This document shows, piece by piece, positions 7,591-15,932 of a stretch of 64,000 nt of DNA. The notes below the pieces were generated by a model. It had not been told where the DNA came from, searched no databases, and was given only the letters and a program-made list of their open reading frames with translations. The stretch is from assembly GCF_003852895.1 (NCBI RefSeq), contig NZ_QUSW01000002.1, positions 186,001 through 250,000 of the forward strand. The letters run 5' to 3'. Origin of the DNA: Rhizobacter terrae (GTDB taxonomy: Bacteria > Pseudomonadota > Gammaproteobacteria > Burkholderiales > Burkholderiaceae_C). The translations under genes and the position numbers were made by a program. The stretch's first letter is position 1. Every line of letters starts with the position of its first letter.

Positions 7591-8487
7591 CTATTTAGGC
7601 AACTTCCACCCGGCATCGACCAGGTACTTCTCCTGCGCCCGTGTAAGGCCCTGACCACTATTGACGTGCTTCCAGGTTCCATCGCGATTTAGCGCATTTC
7701 CGTTGTCCAGGTGAACATGGTCTTGTTCTCCTGTGACCTTCCCCGTATCTGCACGTTTGATGCCATCGGGTGCCTTATCCTTCTTGACGTCGTTGTTAAT
7801 CTGATTGACGCTCTTGCCCTTCTTGGGCTTGTCGCCATCGTTGTCGCCATTCGGCTCCGGACTGCCGGGGGTTGTGTTTGCCACCCCCTTATCGCTTTCT
7901 TTGCCCTTATCTGCCGGGGCTGCTTCGCCGCCTTGATCCTCTCCATGGCTAAACACATTTTGCCAATAGATGCTCCAAGCCCTTCTCATCTGGGCCTGTT
8001 GCTCAGGAGGACTGCTCGCGTAGTGCACGCCTCCCAAAAACAACACGCCCAGGCCGATTTCGACCATCAGGACTGCCGACCGCCCATTCGGATCCACATA
8101 CCGATACGGGTTGTTGTTGGCGTAGGCGTAGCGGTTGAACGAGAACAAATCATTGGGATCCACCCCCCTGGGATCGACCCCCAAGAAGCGCCCTAACACC
8201 GGGTCGTAGTAGCGCGCGCCCATGTAGCTCAGGCCCGTGCCCGCGTCGTACGGCTTGCCCGCATACCCGATCGGGTTGTTCGCCTCAGCTGCCGGGTTGT
8301 TCACCCGCTCTCCGTACGGCTTGTACGCCTCCTTCCACACCACGTTGCCGCTGGCGTCGGTGGCCAGCACCGGTGTACCCGACACGTCGTTGTGGAAGTA
8401 CGTCACCGCCTGCGCCTGCGCTGTGCCCAGCACCAACGCGCAAGCCACCGCCCCCACCCAACCGAGCCATCGTCGCAACGCTTTCAT
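7591..8487 (-). CDS. Secreted Rhs-core 'tip' protein with C-terminal toxin domain
   Basis: 298 residues. A Sec signal covers residues 1-26 (ends GTAQAQ). Residues about 28-134 are the terminal part of an Rhs core: YFHNDVSGTPVLATDASGNV, GYAGKPYDAGTGLSYMGARY, YDPVLGRFLGVDP and NRYAYANNNPYRYVDPNG, the conserved end after which Rhs toxins vary. Residues 136-156 are hydrophobic and could cross a membrane. A Lys/Asp/Pro-rich linker leads to a toxin-like domain at about 223-298 with GEQDHVHLDNG, then LNRDGTWKH, and WKLP at the end; His257, His259 and His274 are candidate catalytic residues. The pattern recalls small polymorphic-toxin nucleases; I cannot name the family. It is a free-standing protein with its own leader, which is unusual. 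Confidence 0.85.
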   Translation of the reverse strand: MKALRRWLGWVGAVACALVLGTAQAQAVTYFHNDVSGTPVLATDASGNVVWKEAYKPYGERVNNPAAEANNPIGYAGKPYDAGTGLSYMGARYYDPVLGRFLGVDPRGVDPNDLFSFNRYAYANNNPYRYVDPNGRSAVLMVEIGLGVLFLGGVHYASSPPEQQAQMRRAWSIYWQNVFSHGEDQGGEAAPADKGKESDKGVANTTPGSPEPNGDNDGDKPKKGKSVNQINNDVKKDKAPDGIKRADTGKVTGEQDHVHLDNGNALNRDGTWKHVNSGQGLTRAQEKYLVDAGWKLPK

Positions 8488-8512
8488 CGGCCGCTCCCTC
8501 GTGCTTTCAGCT

Positions 8513-8857
8513 TCAGTCCGTGATATGCAGCGCGCTGCTGGGCGACACCGTGTTGAACGTTGTCGACGACGAGTACCACGTCACCACCTGGCATGCGTCC
8601 ACGTACGCAATCAGCTTCAGCTTGCCGACGTACGCGCCCATCGCCATCGCGTACAACTGCTTGTACTGTGGGTGATCGCTTCTCACGAAGAAGCGGCCCG
8701 CGTCCGTACAACCGCCAGAGTTCCCATATTCCCCGTGCACCATGAACCCGTCCCCGCGGATCACGTCTACCCGGGTGGGAACCGCGGGCAGCGAATACCC
8801 TGCGGCCATCGCCGACATGCCTGCCAGTCCCAACATCACTCCAACCAATGCCTTCAT
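8513..8857 (-). CDS. Small secreted protein between the Rhs shell and toxin genes
   Basis: 114 residues. The ATG at 8857 follows AGGAGG with good spacing and is preferred to an ATG 14 codons upstream. A Sec leader (MKALVGVMLGLAGMSAMAA) is followed by a compact mature domain of about 95 residues with two Cys (50 and 89), a likely disulfide. Visible patterns are GFMVHGEYGNSGGC, SDHPQYKQLYAMAMGAY and KLKLIAYVDACQVVTWYSS. Gaps of 63 bases to the shell gene and 25 to the tip gene suggest one transcript. No family is recognised. A structural cap, chaperone or binding subunit are possibilities, none proven. Confidence 0.75.
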   Translation of the reverse strand: MKALVGVMLGLAGMSAMAAGYSLPAVPTRVDVIRGDGFMVHGEYGNSGGCTDAGRFFVRSDHPQYKQLYAMAMGAYVGKLKLIAYVDACQVVTWYSSSTTFNTVSPSSALHITD

Positions 8858-8920
8858 TTGGATTCCTCCTCTGCAAAACAAGCCCTTGTTCCAGGCCATC
8901 GTGTTGATGGCCCCGTCGAC

Positions 8921-11900
8921 TCAATCACTGTCCAGGATGCTGTTCATGATGCCCAGCACGTCCTCGGGCGCCACCTTCACCACCACGGTCTCCGTGCTGG
9001 ACGCCGGCAGGTTGCGCGCATCGCCGCTGTATTCCAGCCGGATCACATGCGTCCCGGGCGTTGCGTAGTTGATGGTGATCGACGCACTGCCACTGACCAG
9101 CGTCGCGCTGCCCAACAGGTTCGAACCTTCGAACCATGACACCGTGCCACTGGGCGATGACCCCGCCACGCTGGCCGTCAGGATCAAGTTCCTTCTCGCA
9201 ATCGCCACCAGCTTGCCGCCCGCCGCGGGCGTCACCGCCGCCGCCGTGGGTTCCACCTGCGCCATGCGCTTGTTGCCCAGGTACACGTGCTCCACGGTTC
9301 GTTGCGGCGTGCCCGGTGTGAACTCCACCAGCAGGTTGCCGTTGAAGCCATAGACCTCGTAGCTCTTCACCCCGGCCTTGAGCACCGACACACGCTGGTT
9401 CGAGCCGTCGTACTGGTACTGCTGCTTGCCCGTCGCATCGTTGCACTTGGCGCACACCAGGTTGGGCGCTGCATCGTAGGTATGGCTTGCACCGCCGGCA
9501 CCCACGACGTTGCCCAGTTCGTCATAGTCATACGACGCGGTGCGGCTGCCCGACACGCTCGCCAATCGGTTCTTGCCGTCGTATGAATAGTTGAGCGTCG
9601 CCCCACCGAAGCTCTGGCTCCTGAGGTTGCCCAGACCGTCGTAGGTCAGCGCCCCCGCGCCCCACGGCCCAGACGCTGAAGTCAGCCGACCCAGCTTGTC
9701 GTAGTCCAGCGACCGGTTGAACGTGGCATCCAGGCTGTCCGTGACGGTCATGAGATTGCCCACCCCGTCATAGCCGTAGCTGCTGTTGAAATACCCCGTG
9801 GAGGACTTTGACGTGGCAAACGACGACGGCCACAGGCGGCTGTTTTGCCCATACGTCGTGGTTGTTCCGTTGCCGTAGCTGATCTGGCTGACCTGCCCCG
9901 ACGGCCAATAGCTGATACCGGTCACGAACCCTGACACCTGCGTGGGCCGCCCCAGCACGTCGGGCGAATACGACACCACTCGCCCCGATTGCGGGTAGGT
10001 GATGCTGCTCAACTGGTCGTTGCCGTCGTACGCATAGGCCGTGCCGAACGACAGCCCATCGATGCCCAGGGTCTCCTGGATCAGGTTGTCGTTGCCGTCA
10101 TAGCTGTAGGTCCGGGACGCCACCGAGGTCACCACGGACTTGACCTTGTGCGTCTTGCTGTAGGTCTTGGTGACAGGCGCCGTGCCCGACGGATAGGCCA
10201 CAGTCACCAAGCGATTCTGACCATCGTAGAAGTAGCTGGTCGTCGCCGAGGATCCGACGGTGCGCGAGGTCATGTTCCCCGCATCGTCTCGCCCATAGGT
10301 CGTCGTGCCGGTCTCCGGGTTCACCACCGAGGTCAGGTACCCCTTGGTGTTGTAGCCGTAGGTGCGCGTGAAGCCGCCTTGAGTGATTCCGGACACAAGA
10401 TCCTTGGCGTTGCGGCTGATGCTCATGTTTGCAGAAGCCTCCGCCGCAGCGATGTTGACCAGCAGCGCTGCATCTGGATCCGCATACGCACGGTAGGAGT
10501 AGGTGGTGGAGTAGCCACGTTCGTCCTGGACCGACTTTGAACCGGCGGAGTACGTCACCGCTAGATACTGACTATCCGGATGAGTCACCCGGGTCACGCG
10601 ATCCAGCATGTCGAACTGGTAGGTGTTCCCTTGCGACACGCCAGGATTCGACACGAACACCCGGCGACCCAGGGCGTCATACCGGTAGGTGTAGGCAACC
10701 CCACCCATCGTGATGGACGTGGGCCTGCCGAATCCATCCAGGGTGGTGGTTTCCGTCAGCGAGCCTCGCGTGGCCGTCTTGGTGTTGGCCGTGTATGACA
10801 CTGACACACTGTTGCCAACCGGGTACCCGATGCTCTTGATCCGGTTCAGTCCATCGTAGGTATAGGAGGTTGTCTTGGATTCGCCATTGGTCTGGGACGT
10901 GACGTTGCCCTCTCCGCTAACTACCCGAGTGATCGATATCGATTCCGGCTGGCTCTCCGTCATGGGGATGCCACGCTTGTAGTTGGCGTAGCTGTGAGCC
11001 AGAGAACGAGGGAAGGTGGCACTGGCGACGTTGCCCTCACCGTCATAGCTGTAGGTCGTGGCCACGCCATCGCGCGACATGCTCAACAGGTTGCCATTGC
11101 CGTCGAAGTCTCGCGTGATCGACACGCCACCTCCAGACACCGTCTCATCCTGGACCTGCTTGACGATCCACTTTGCGGTGTTGGCGTAGTAGTTGCGCGT
11201 GATGGTCCGGCCTCCACCGTTGGGCCCCGACTCCGTTGCGGTGCCGGCATTGCCATAGCCATCAAGGCTGCCATAGGTGGCCGAGTAGTCCTGGCCATCG
11301 CGCTTGATGGTTCGGCCGCTCAGCACCGGTGCATAAACGGCGCTGTCCAGCCGCGATGCTCGCCACGCCCCTGGGCGCTTGTATTGCTGGCTGGAAATGC
11401 TCTGCACAGTCCAGCCGTAGGTCTCGGTCTGAAGGGAACCGATCTGCTTCCTCATCAGCAACCCGACCGACCACAACGAGCCCGACGAGGCGTAGTTGGG
11501 GCCGATGTGTTGATAGGTCGTCGTTCCTGACGGACTGGTGACCGTGGTGGTGTCGTAGGACCCGACGCCGCCCGGCGAATAGCTGAACGACCAATTCCCG
11601 CCATCGCTGGTCGACTTGGTCTTGACCACCGTCGAGCGGCTCGCAGCGTTGGACACGCTGTCGAAATAAACGTAGTCGCTGCTGGAGGTTCCGTACCCAT
11701 AGTTGATCACGCCGCCTTGCGGATAGGTGACCTGCTTGAGCGCGTAGCTACCCGGGGCACTGCTCAGTTGCCCGTTGTACTGGTACTGCCAAATGGTGCC
11801 ATCGGGCCGAGTGACCGAGGACAGGAAATACGCCCCGCTCTGCCCCGCGACGGCCTGATAGCCGTAGTTGAAGGTGGTCGCGCCGCTGCTGATTGAACTG

Positions 11901-12646
11901 ACCAGGCCGCCGCTGTAGGTGAAGGAAATGAGGCGTCCATCACTGGCACTGATCGACGAAATCTTCGGACTGAACGCAGCAACGTACGCAATGTTGGCGT
12001 AGTTGCCATTGCGGTCGGTGATCTTGGTGGTGTACCAGGCCGTGCGAGTCGCAGTCCCGCTGCCCACCGTCACCTGCTGAGCCATGTCATAGCGGATGCC
12101 GTCTGGCGAATAGGCGATGATTCCGGCCCCCGCCCCGGCACAGTCCACTTTCCAGCGCTGGGTGGTCGTCATCAGGGACGCGGAACTGCTGGATAGAACG
12201 AGCAACTGCGTGCTGCCGTCAGGCAGTTCAATGACCGGGTTGGACAGAGTGTCGACACCAAAGGCAGACGACGAGCAAGGCAGCGATATCGCCTTGTGAA
12301 GCACCCTTCCGAAGTGAATCTGCCACCCCAACCCGGCTTGGCTGTCGAACGCCAGCGGATTGGTTTCGTCGAAGGTGACACTGTTGTACGAACGCGTGAC
12401 CGACAAATCAAAGCCACCATTGCCGGGCACGTGCACGTCGACATAGTGCAACTGCAACGCCCCCGTGAATGGATCCACGTGTTCGTTGAAACTTTGATTG
12501 ACGTAGCCCCGATTGGGATTGAGTCCCGGGTCCTTGTAGAAGTCAGGGATGACTTCTTGCGCCATCAGTGCGCCAGGCAAAAACAGGCCTGCAACGGCCA
12601 AAACAATGCTCGCCACGCTCGCCGCGAGGCTCTTCATATTGGGCAT
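8921..12646 (-). CDS. Secreted YD-repeat (Rhs-type) shell protein with C-terminal Ig-like domain
   Basis: 1241 residues. The ATG at 12646 follows GAGGGGGG. A Sec signal occupies about residues 1-29 (ends GALMAQ). An N-terminal region with NEHVDPFTGALQLHYVDV and LSVTRSYNS resembles the entry of secreted YD proteins. Roughly residues 200-1120 carry many YD repeats (TTYSYDGEGN, SYTYDGLNRIKS, TYRYDALGRR), which form a hollow beta shell in Rhs and TcB/TcC proteins. The shell runs to HVYLGNKRMAQVEP, where an intact Rhs would enter its core. Here an Ig-like beta domain follows instead (SGTVSWFEGSNLLG, GTHVIRLEYSGD), ending LGIMNSILDSD. The missing core is encoded two genes downstream. No PAAR or VgrG-binding region is visible. 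Confidence 0.9.
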   Translation of the reverse strand: MPNMKSLAASVASIVLAVAGLFLPGALMAQEVIPDFYKDPGLNPNRGYVNQSFNEHVDPFTGALQLHYVDVHVPGNGGFDLSVTRSYNSVTFDETNPLAFDSQAGLGWQIHFGRVLHKAISLPCSSSAFGVDTLSNPVIELPDGSTQLLVLSSSSASLMTTTQRWKVDCAGAGAGIIAYSPDGIRYDMAQQVTVGSGTATRTAWYTTKITDRNGNYANIAYVAAFSPKISSISASDGRLISFTYSGGLVSSISSGATTFNYGYQAVAGQSGAYFLSSVTRPDGTIWQYQYNGQLSSAPGSYALKQVTYPQGGVINYGYGTSSSDYVYFDSVSNAASRSTVVKTKSTSDGGNWSFSYSPGGVGSYDTTTVTSPSGTTTYQHIGPNYASSGSLWSVGLLMRKQIGSLQTETYGWTVQSISSQQYKRPGAWRASRLDSAVYAPVLSGRTIKRDGQDYSATYGSLDGYGNAGTATESGPNGGGRTITRNYYANTAKWIVKQVQDETVSGGGVSITRDFDGNGNLLSMSRDGVATTYSYDGEGNVASATFPRSLAHSYANYKRGIPMTESQPESISITRVVSGEGNVTSQTNGESKTTSYTYDGLNRIKSIGYPVGNSVSVSYTANTKTATRGSLTETTTLDGFGRPTSITMGGVAYTYRYDALGRRVFVSNPGVSQGNTYQFDMLDRVTRVTHPDSQYLAVTYSAGSKSVQDERGYSTTYSYRAYADPDAALLVNIAAAEASANMSISRNAKDLVSGITQGGFTRTYGYNTKGYLTSVVNPETGTTTYGRDDAGNMTSRTVGSSATTSYFYDGQNRLVTVAYPSGTAPVTKTYSKTHKVKSVVTSVASRTYSYDGNDNLIQETLGIDGLSFGTAYAYDGNDQLSSITYPQSGRVVSYSPDVLGRPTQVSGFVTGISYWPSGQVSQISYGNGTTTTYGQNSRLWPSSFATSKSSTGYFNSSYGYDGVGNLMTVTDSLDATFNRSLDYDKLGRLTSASGPWGAGALTYDGLGNLRSQSFGGATLNYSYDGKNRLASVSGSRTASYDYDELGNVVGAGGASHTYDAAPNLVCAKCNDATGKQQYQYDGSNQRVSVLKAGVKSYEVYGFNGNLLVEFTPGTPQRTVEHVYLGNKRMAQVEPTAAAVTPAAGGKLVAIARRNLILTASVAGSSPSGTVSWFEGSNLLGSATLVSGSASITINYATPGTHVIRLEYSGDARNLPASSTETVVVKVAPEDVLGIMNSILDSD

Positions 12647-12876
12647 CTTCCCCCCTCGATTGTTCTTTTGAGATTTTTAGTCTGCGCACTGTGCGCGGCG
12701 CGCAGAATCGCATGGATTCAAGGCCAAGTAAACCTCTCAAATCCGCTACAAAACTTGCCTGCCATTTGCAGTGGACTTTCGAGAAAATTTGAAGTAACCA
12801 AGACATAGCCACATACTCTTGGGGCGCCCGAGTTCCCTGGGTTGCGTACATTCACCCCACCCACGGAGACACGACC
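12647..12876. promoter_or_regulatory. AT-rich divergent control region of the Rhs operon and serine hydrolase gene
   Basis: A 230-base gap between the divergent rhs shell gene and the TTG start of the serine hydrolase. It is richer in A+T than the flanks, above all at 12735-12810. An inverted repeat TCTGCGC / GCGCAGA lies at 12681-12687 and 12700-12706, about 35-60 bases upstream of the rhs start on its own strand, and could be an operator or a leader hairpin. I could not fix a convincing sigma-70 promoter for either gene. Confidence 0.4.
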
Positions 12877-14259
12877 TTGGACAAATGGCTCACCGCTGCC
12901 CTCGACTACCTGCCGCGCTGGATCGACCACCAGATGCGGCTCACGGAGCAGCCCGGTTGCTCCCTTGCCGTGGCGCACAAAGGCAAACCGGTGTTCGAGG
13001 CCGCGTTCGGTTCGGCCGACCTCAAGCGCAAGCTCCCGCTCACGGCGGCACACCGGTTTCGCGTCGCCTCGCACTCCAAGAGCTTCACCGCCGCGGGCAT
13101 CCTCAAGCTGCGCGAACAAGGCCGGCTTCAGCTCGATGACCAGGTGGGCGACTACGTGTTCGGCCTGCATGAGGACGTGGCCCGCACCACCCTCGGCCAG
13201 TTGCTGACCCACACCGCAGGACTGATCCGCGACGGCTTCGATGCCGGCCAATGGCAGGACCGCCGCCCCTTCCTCAACGGCGACGAGATCCGCGAGGACC
13301 TCTCACGCGGCACCACCCTCGAACCCAACTCGCGCTTCAAGTATTCGAACCACGGCTATGGCCTGCTGGGCATGGTGATCGAGGCCGCCACGAGCGAGTC
13401 GTATGCGAGCTGGATCGCACGTGAGATCGTCGAGGCATCGGGCCTGGAGGAGACCGTGCCCGATGCGCCGATCAAGAAGGGCACGCCATTCGCACACGGC
13501 CACAGCGCCCGGCTGCCCTTGGGCAAGCGCGTGCTGATTCCCGCCACCAACCCGACGAATGCGCTGGCATCGGCCACCGGCTTCATCAGCACGGCACGCG
13601 ACCTCGCACGCTTCTTCGGCAGCCTCTCGCCCACCGCGAAGAAGAGCGTCCTCAGCGTGGACAGCCGCCGCGAGATGACACGCCGCCAATGGCGTGATCC
13701 GCATGGCACGCTGGAGCGCTGGTATGGCCTGGGGACGATCTCGGGCACCCTCGGCGGCTGGGACTGGTTCGGCCATTCCGGCGGCTTCCAGGGCACCATC
13801 ACGCGCACGGTGTGCGTGCCCTCGCAGGACATCGCCATCTCCGTGCTGACCAATGCGTCCGACGGCCTGTCGCACGTGTGGCTGGACGGGGCGCTGCATC
13901 TCATGCAGGCGCACGCGAAGCACGGTGCGCCGTCGCGCCGCGCCTCGGCCTGGACGGGCCGCTACTGGAGCCTGTGGGGAGCCTTCGACCTGCTGCCCAT
14001 GGACGGCAAGGTGCTGCTGGCCAACCCGGCGCTGCCCAATCCGGTGATGGACGCCTCCGAGATCGAGCCACTCGGCCGCGACCGCCACGGCGTGGAGCGT
14101 GGCCGCATCGTGCTGGCCAACGGCTATGCCAACCATGGCGAACTGGCCAGAATCGAACAGGATGCGAAAGGCCGCAAGCGCGAAGTCTGGATCGGCGGCA
14201 CGCGCTTGCTGCCAGAGGAGCAGGCCGCCAGGGAAATCGCCGAGCGCTATCGTGCCTAG
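12877..14259 (+). CDS. Beta-lactamase-fold serine hydrolase
   Basis: 460 residues, class C/PBP-type serine hydrolase. Catalytic SxxK is SHSK at residues 65-68, the YxN motif is Tyr156-Ser-Asn158 (KYSNHGYG), and the third motif is HSGG near residue 306, the KTG equivalent common in esterase or DD-peptidase-like members. A C-terminal domain of about 110 residues follows (WTGRYWSLWGAFDLLPMDGK), as in D-aminopeptidase and PBP4*-type proteins. The TTG at 12877 has GGAGA 10 bases upstream and yields the full N-terminus; no leader is seen, so it is probably cytoplasmic. The substrate may be an ester, amide or peptide; true beta-lactam resistance is unlikely. Confidence 0.85.
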   Translation: MDKWLTAALDYLPRWIDHQMRLTEQPGCSLAVAHKGKPVFEAAFGSADLKRKLPLTAAHRFRVASHSKSFTAAGILKLREQGRLQLDDQVGDYVFGLHEDVARTTLGQLLTHTAGLIRDGFDAGQWQDRRPFLNGDEIREDLSRGTTLEPNSRFKYSNHGYGLLGMVIEAATSESYASWIAREIVEASGLEETVPDAPIKKGTPFAHGHSARLPLGKRVLIPATNPTNALASATGFISTARDLARFFGSLSPTAKKSVLSVDSRREMTRRQWRDPHGTLERWYGLGTISGTLGGWDWFGHSGGFQGTITRTVCVPSQDIAISVLTNASDGLSHVWLDGALHLMQAHAKHGAPSRRASAWTGRYWSLWGAFDLLPMDGKVLLANPALPNPVMDASEIEPLGRDRHGVERGRIVLANGYANHGELARIEQDAKGRKREVWIGGTRLLPEEQAAREIAERYRA

Positions 14260-14447
14260 TCGCTTTACATCCATTGACCAAGTGAAGCACGGCTGACATG
14301 CGGGGCGCGGACAGTCCGCATCACGGAATTCTTGCCGTGCAACGGCCCCCCGCCGGGCCTGCCGATTGCTGATGAAGTTCAGGCACTCGCTTCCAGGCGA
14401 GGGCCGCATTCACAACTGCCCAAACGCTTTCGCACCCACTACCCGCC

Positions 14448-15920
14448 ATGGAAGAACAAGAACGAGGGGCTTCGTTGCCTGATTCCCGCCGTGTGTCCAG
14501 CACCGGCACGGACCTGGTGCCCGCGCCCGGCGAACCCCCTCGATCCGCACCGCGGCACCGCTGGCTGGGCAGTGTGATCGCGGTGATCGCGCTGGCTGGC
14601 CTGGGTGGCCTGGCATGGCACCTCACCCACCAGTCGGCCTCGGCCGATGGCAGCAGCCCCGGCGCGTCCGGGCCGGGAGGCCCCGGTGGTCCGGGCGGCC
14701 CTGGTGGCCCAGGAGGCGGCGGCGGACGCCGCGGCGGCCCGGCCACCACCGTGGGCGTGGCCACGGCGGAAAAGACCGACATCCCTGTCTGGATCGACGC
14801 CCTGGGCACCGTCACGCCTTCGGCCACTGTCATCGTGCGACCTCAGGTCTCGGGTGTGCTCAAGCAGGTGCTCTTCCAGGAAGGCCAGATGGTGCGCGCC
14901 GGCCAGTTGCTGGCCACCATCGACGCCCGCCCCTTCGAGATGGCGGTGATGCAGGCCGAAGGCCAGCGCCTGCGCGACCAGGCGCAGCTGGAGAACGCGA
15001 AGCTGACGCTGGAGCGCTACCGCACCTTGCTGCAGCAGGACTCCATCGCGCGGCAGGACGTGGACACGCAGGCCTCGCTGGTCAAGCAGCTCGAGGGCAC
15101 CGTCATCTCCGACAAGGCCACCGAAGGCACGGCGCGGCTGAACCTCGGCTACACGCGCATCACCGCGCCGGTGGGCGGGCGCGTCGGCCTGCGCGTGGTG
15201 GACGTGGGCAACGTGGTGTCCTCGGGCGATGCCAACGGAGTGGTCGTCATCACCCAGCTCGCGCCCATCGACGTGGAGTTCACCCTGCCGCAAGACCGCG
15301 TGCCCGAGGTGGAGCGCCGCACCGCGCAGGGCACGCCCGTGCCGGTCACCATCTTCGACCGCTCGCGCACCAACGAGCTCGACCGCGGCACCTTCTCGAC
15401 CATCAACAACCAGGTGGACGCGCAGACCGGCACCGTGCGGGCCAAGGCGCGCTTCGCCAATGCGAAGGCCACGCTGTTCCCCAGCCAGTTCGTGAACGTG
15501 CGCATGATGCTGGACATCCTCAAGGACTCGGTCGTGGTGCCAACCACCGCGCTGCGCCACAGCGGCGAAGGCGATTTCGTCTACGTGCTCAACGAGGACC
15601 GCACGGTGTCGCTGCGCAAGGTCACCGCCGGCCAGGCCAGCGGCGACCGCGTGGCCATCGCCAGCGGCCTGGCGGCGGGTGAGAGGGTCATCACCGAAGG
15701 CGCCGACCGGCTCAAGGATGGCGCGAGGGTGCAGTTGCCGGGTGACCGGCCCGCATCGGGCCCCGGCACGGGACGCGGCAACCGGCGCGGCGCCTCCGCA
15801 CCTGCAGGCGGCGGCTCGGGGCCGGCAGGCGGATGGCATCGCGAAGGCGGTGCCAGCGCGCCGATGGACGGCGCCAGCCGTCCGCACCGCCGCCGCGCGA
15901 GCGACGCCGAAGCCTCCTGA
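14448..15920 (+). CDS. mdtA: RND efflux periplasmic adaptor (MdtA-like)
   Basis: 490 residues, membrane-fusion protein linking the inner-membrane pumps to the outer-membrane channel. One N-terminal membrane helix (about 37-58). Residues about 70-100 are a Gly/Pro-rich stretch with GPG repeats, collagen-like and unusual. The lipoyl and hairpin region follows (VRPQVSGVLKQVLFQEGQMV, then a helical hairpin with RYRTLLQQDSIARQDVDTQA), then the beta-barrel (TRITAPVGGRVGLRVVDVGN) and membrane-proximal domain. The tail after residue 435 is low complexity (Gly, Arg, Ala). First gene of a four-gene efflux operon. Confidence 0.92.
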   Translation: MEEQERGASLPDSRRVSSTGTDLVPAPGEPPRSAPRHRWLGSVIAVIALAGLGGLAWHLTHQSASADGSSPGASGPGGPGGPGGPGGPGGGGGRRGGPATTVGVATAEKTDIPVWIDALGTVTPSATVIVRPQVSGVLKQVLFQEGQMVRAGQLLATIDARPFEMAVMQAEGQRLRDQAQLENAKLTLERYRTLLQQDSIARQDVDTQASLVKQLEGTVISDKATEGTARLNLGYTRITAPVGGRVGLRVVDVGNVVSSGDANGVVVITQLAPIDVEFTLPQDRVPEVERRTAQGTPVPVTIFDRSRTNELDRGTFSTINNQVDAQTGTVRAKARFANAKATLFPSQFVNVRMMLDILKDSVVVPTTALRHSGEGDFVYVLNEDRTVSLRKVTAGQASGDRVAIASGLAAGERVITEGADRLKDGARVQLPGDRPASGPGTGRGNRRGASAPAGGGSGPAGGWHREGGASAPMDGASRPHRRRASDAEAS

Positions 15921-15932
15921 TCCCATCGGCCC

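Noticed and set aside
8921..12646. Type VI secretion delivery of the YD-repeat protein
   Set aside because: The protein starts with a Sec signal, lacks a PAAR or VgrG-binding N-terminus, and no T6SS gene is within the window.
12877..14259. Antibiotic-resistance beta-lactamase
   Set aside because: The motifs SHSK, YSN and HSGG and the extra C-terminal domain fit esterase or peptidase-like serine hydrolases. No export signal is seen, which a periplasmic beta-lactamase would need.
14298..14321. ATGCGG / CCGCAT inverted repeat after the serine hydrolase gene as a terminator
   Set aside because: The stem is only 6 bp with a 12-base loop and no T-run follows. It is too weak to call.
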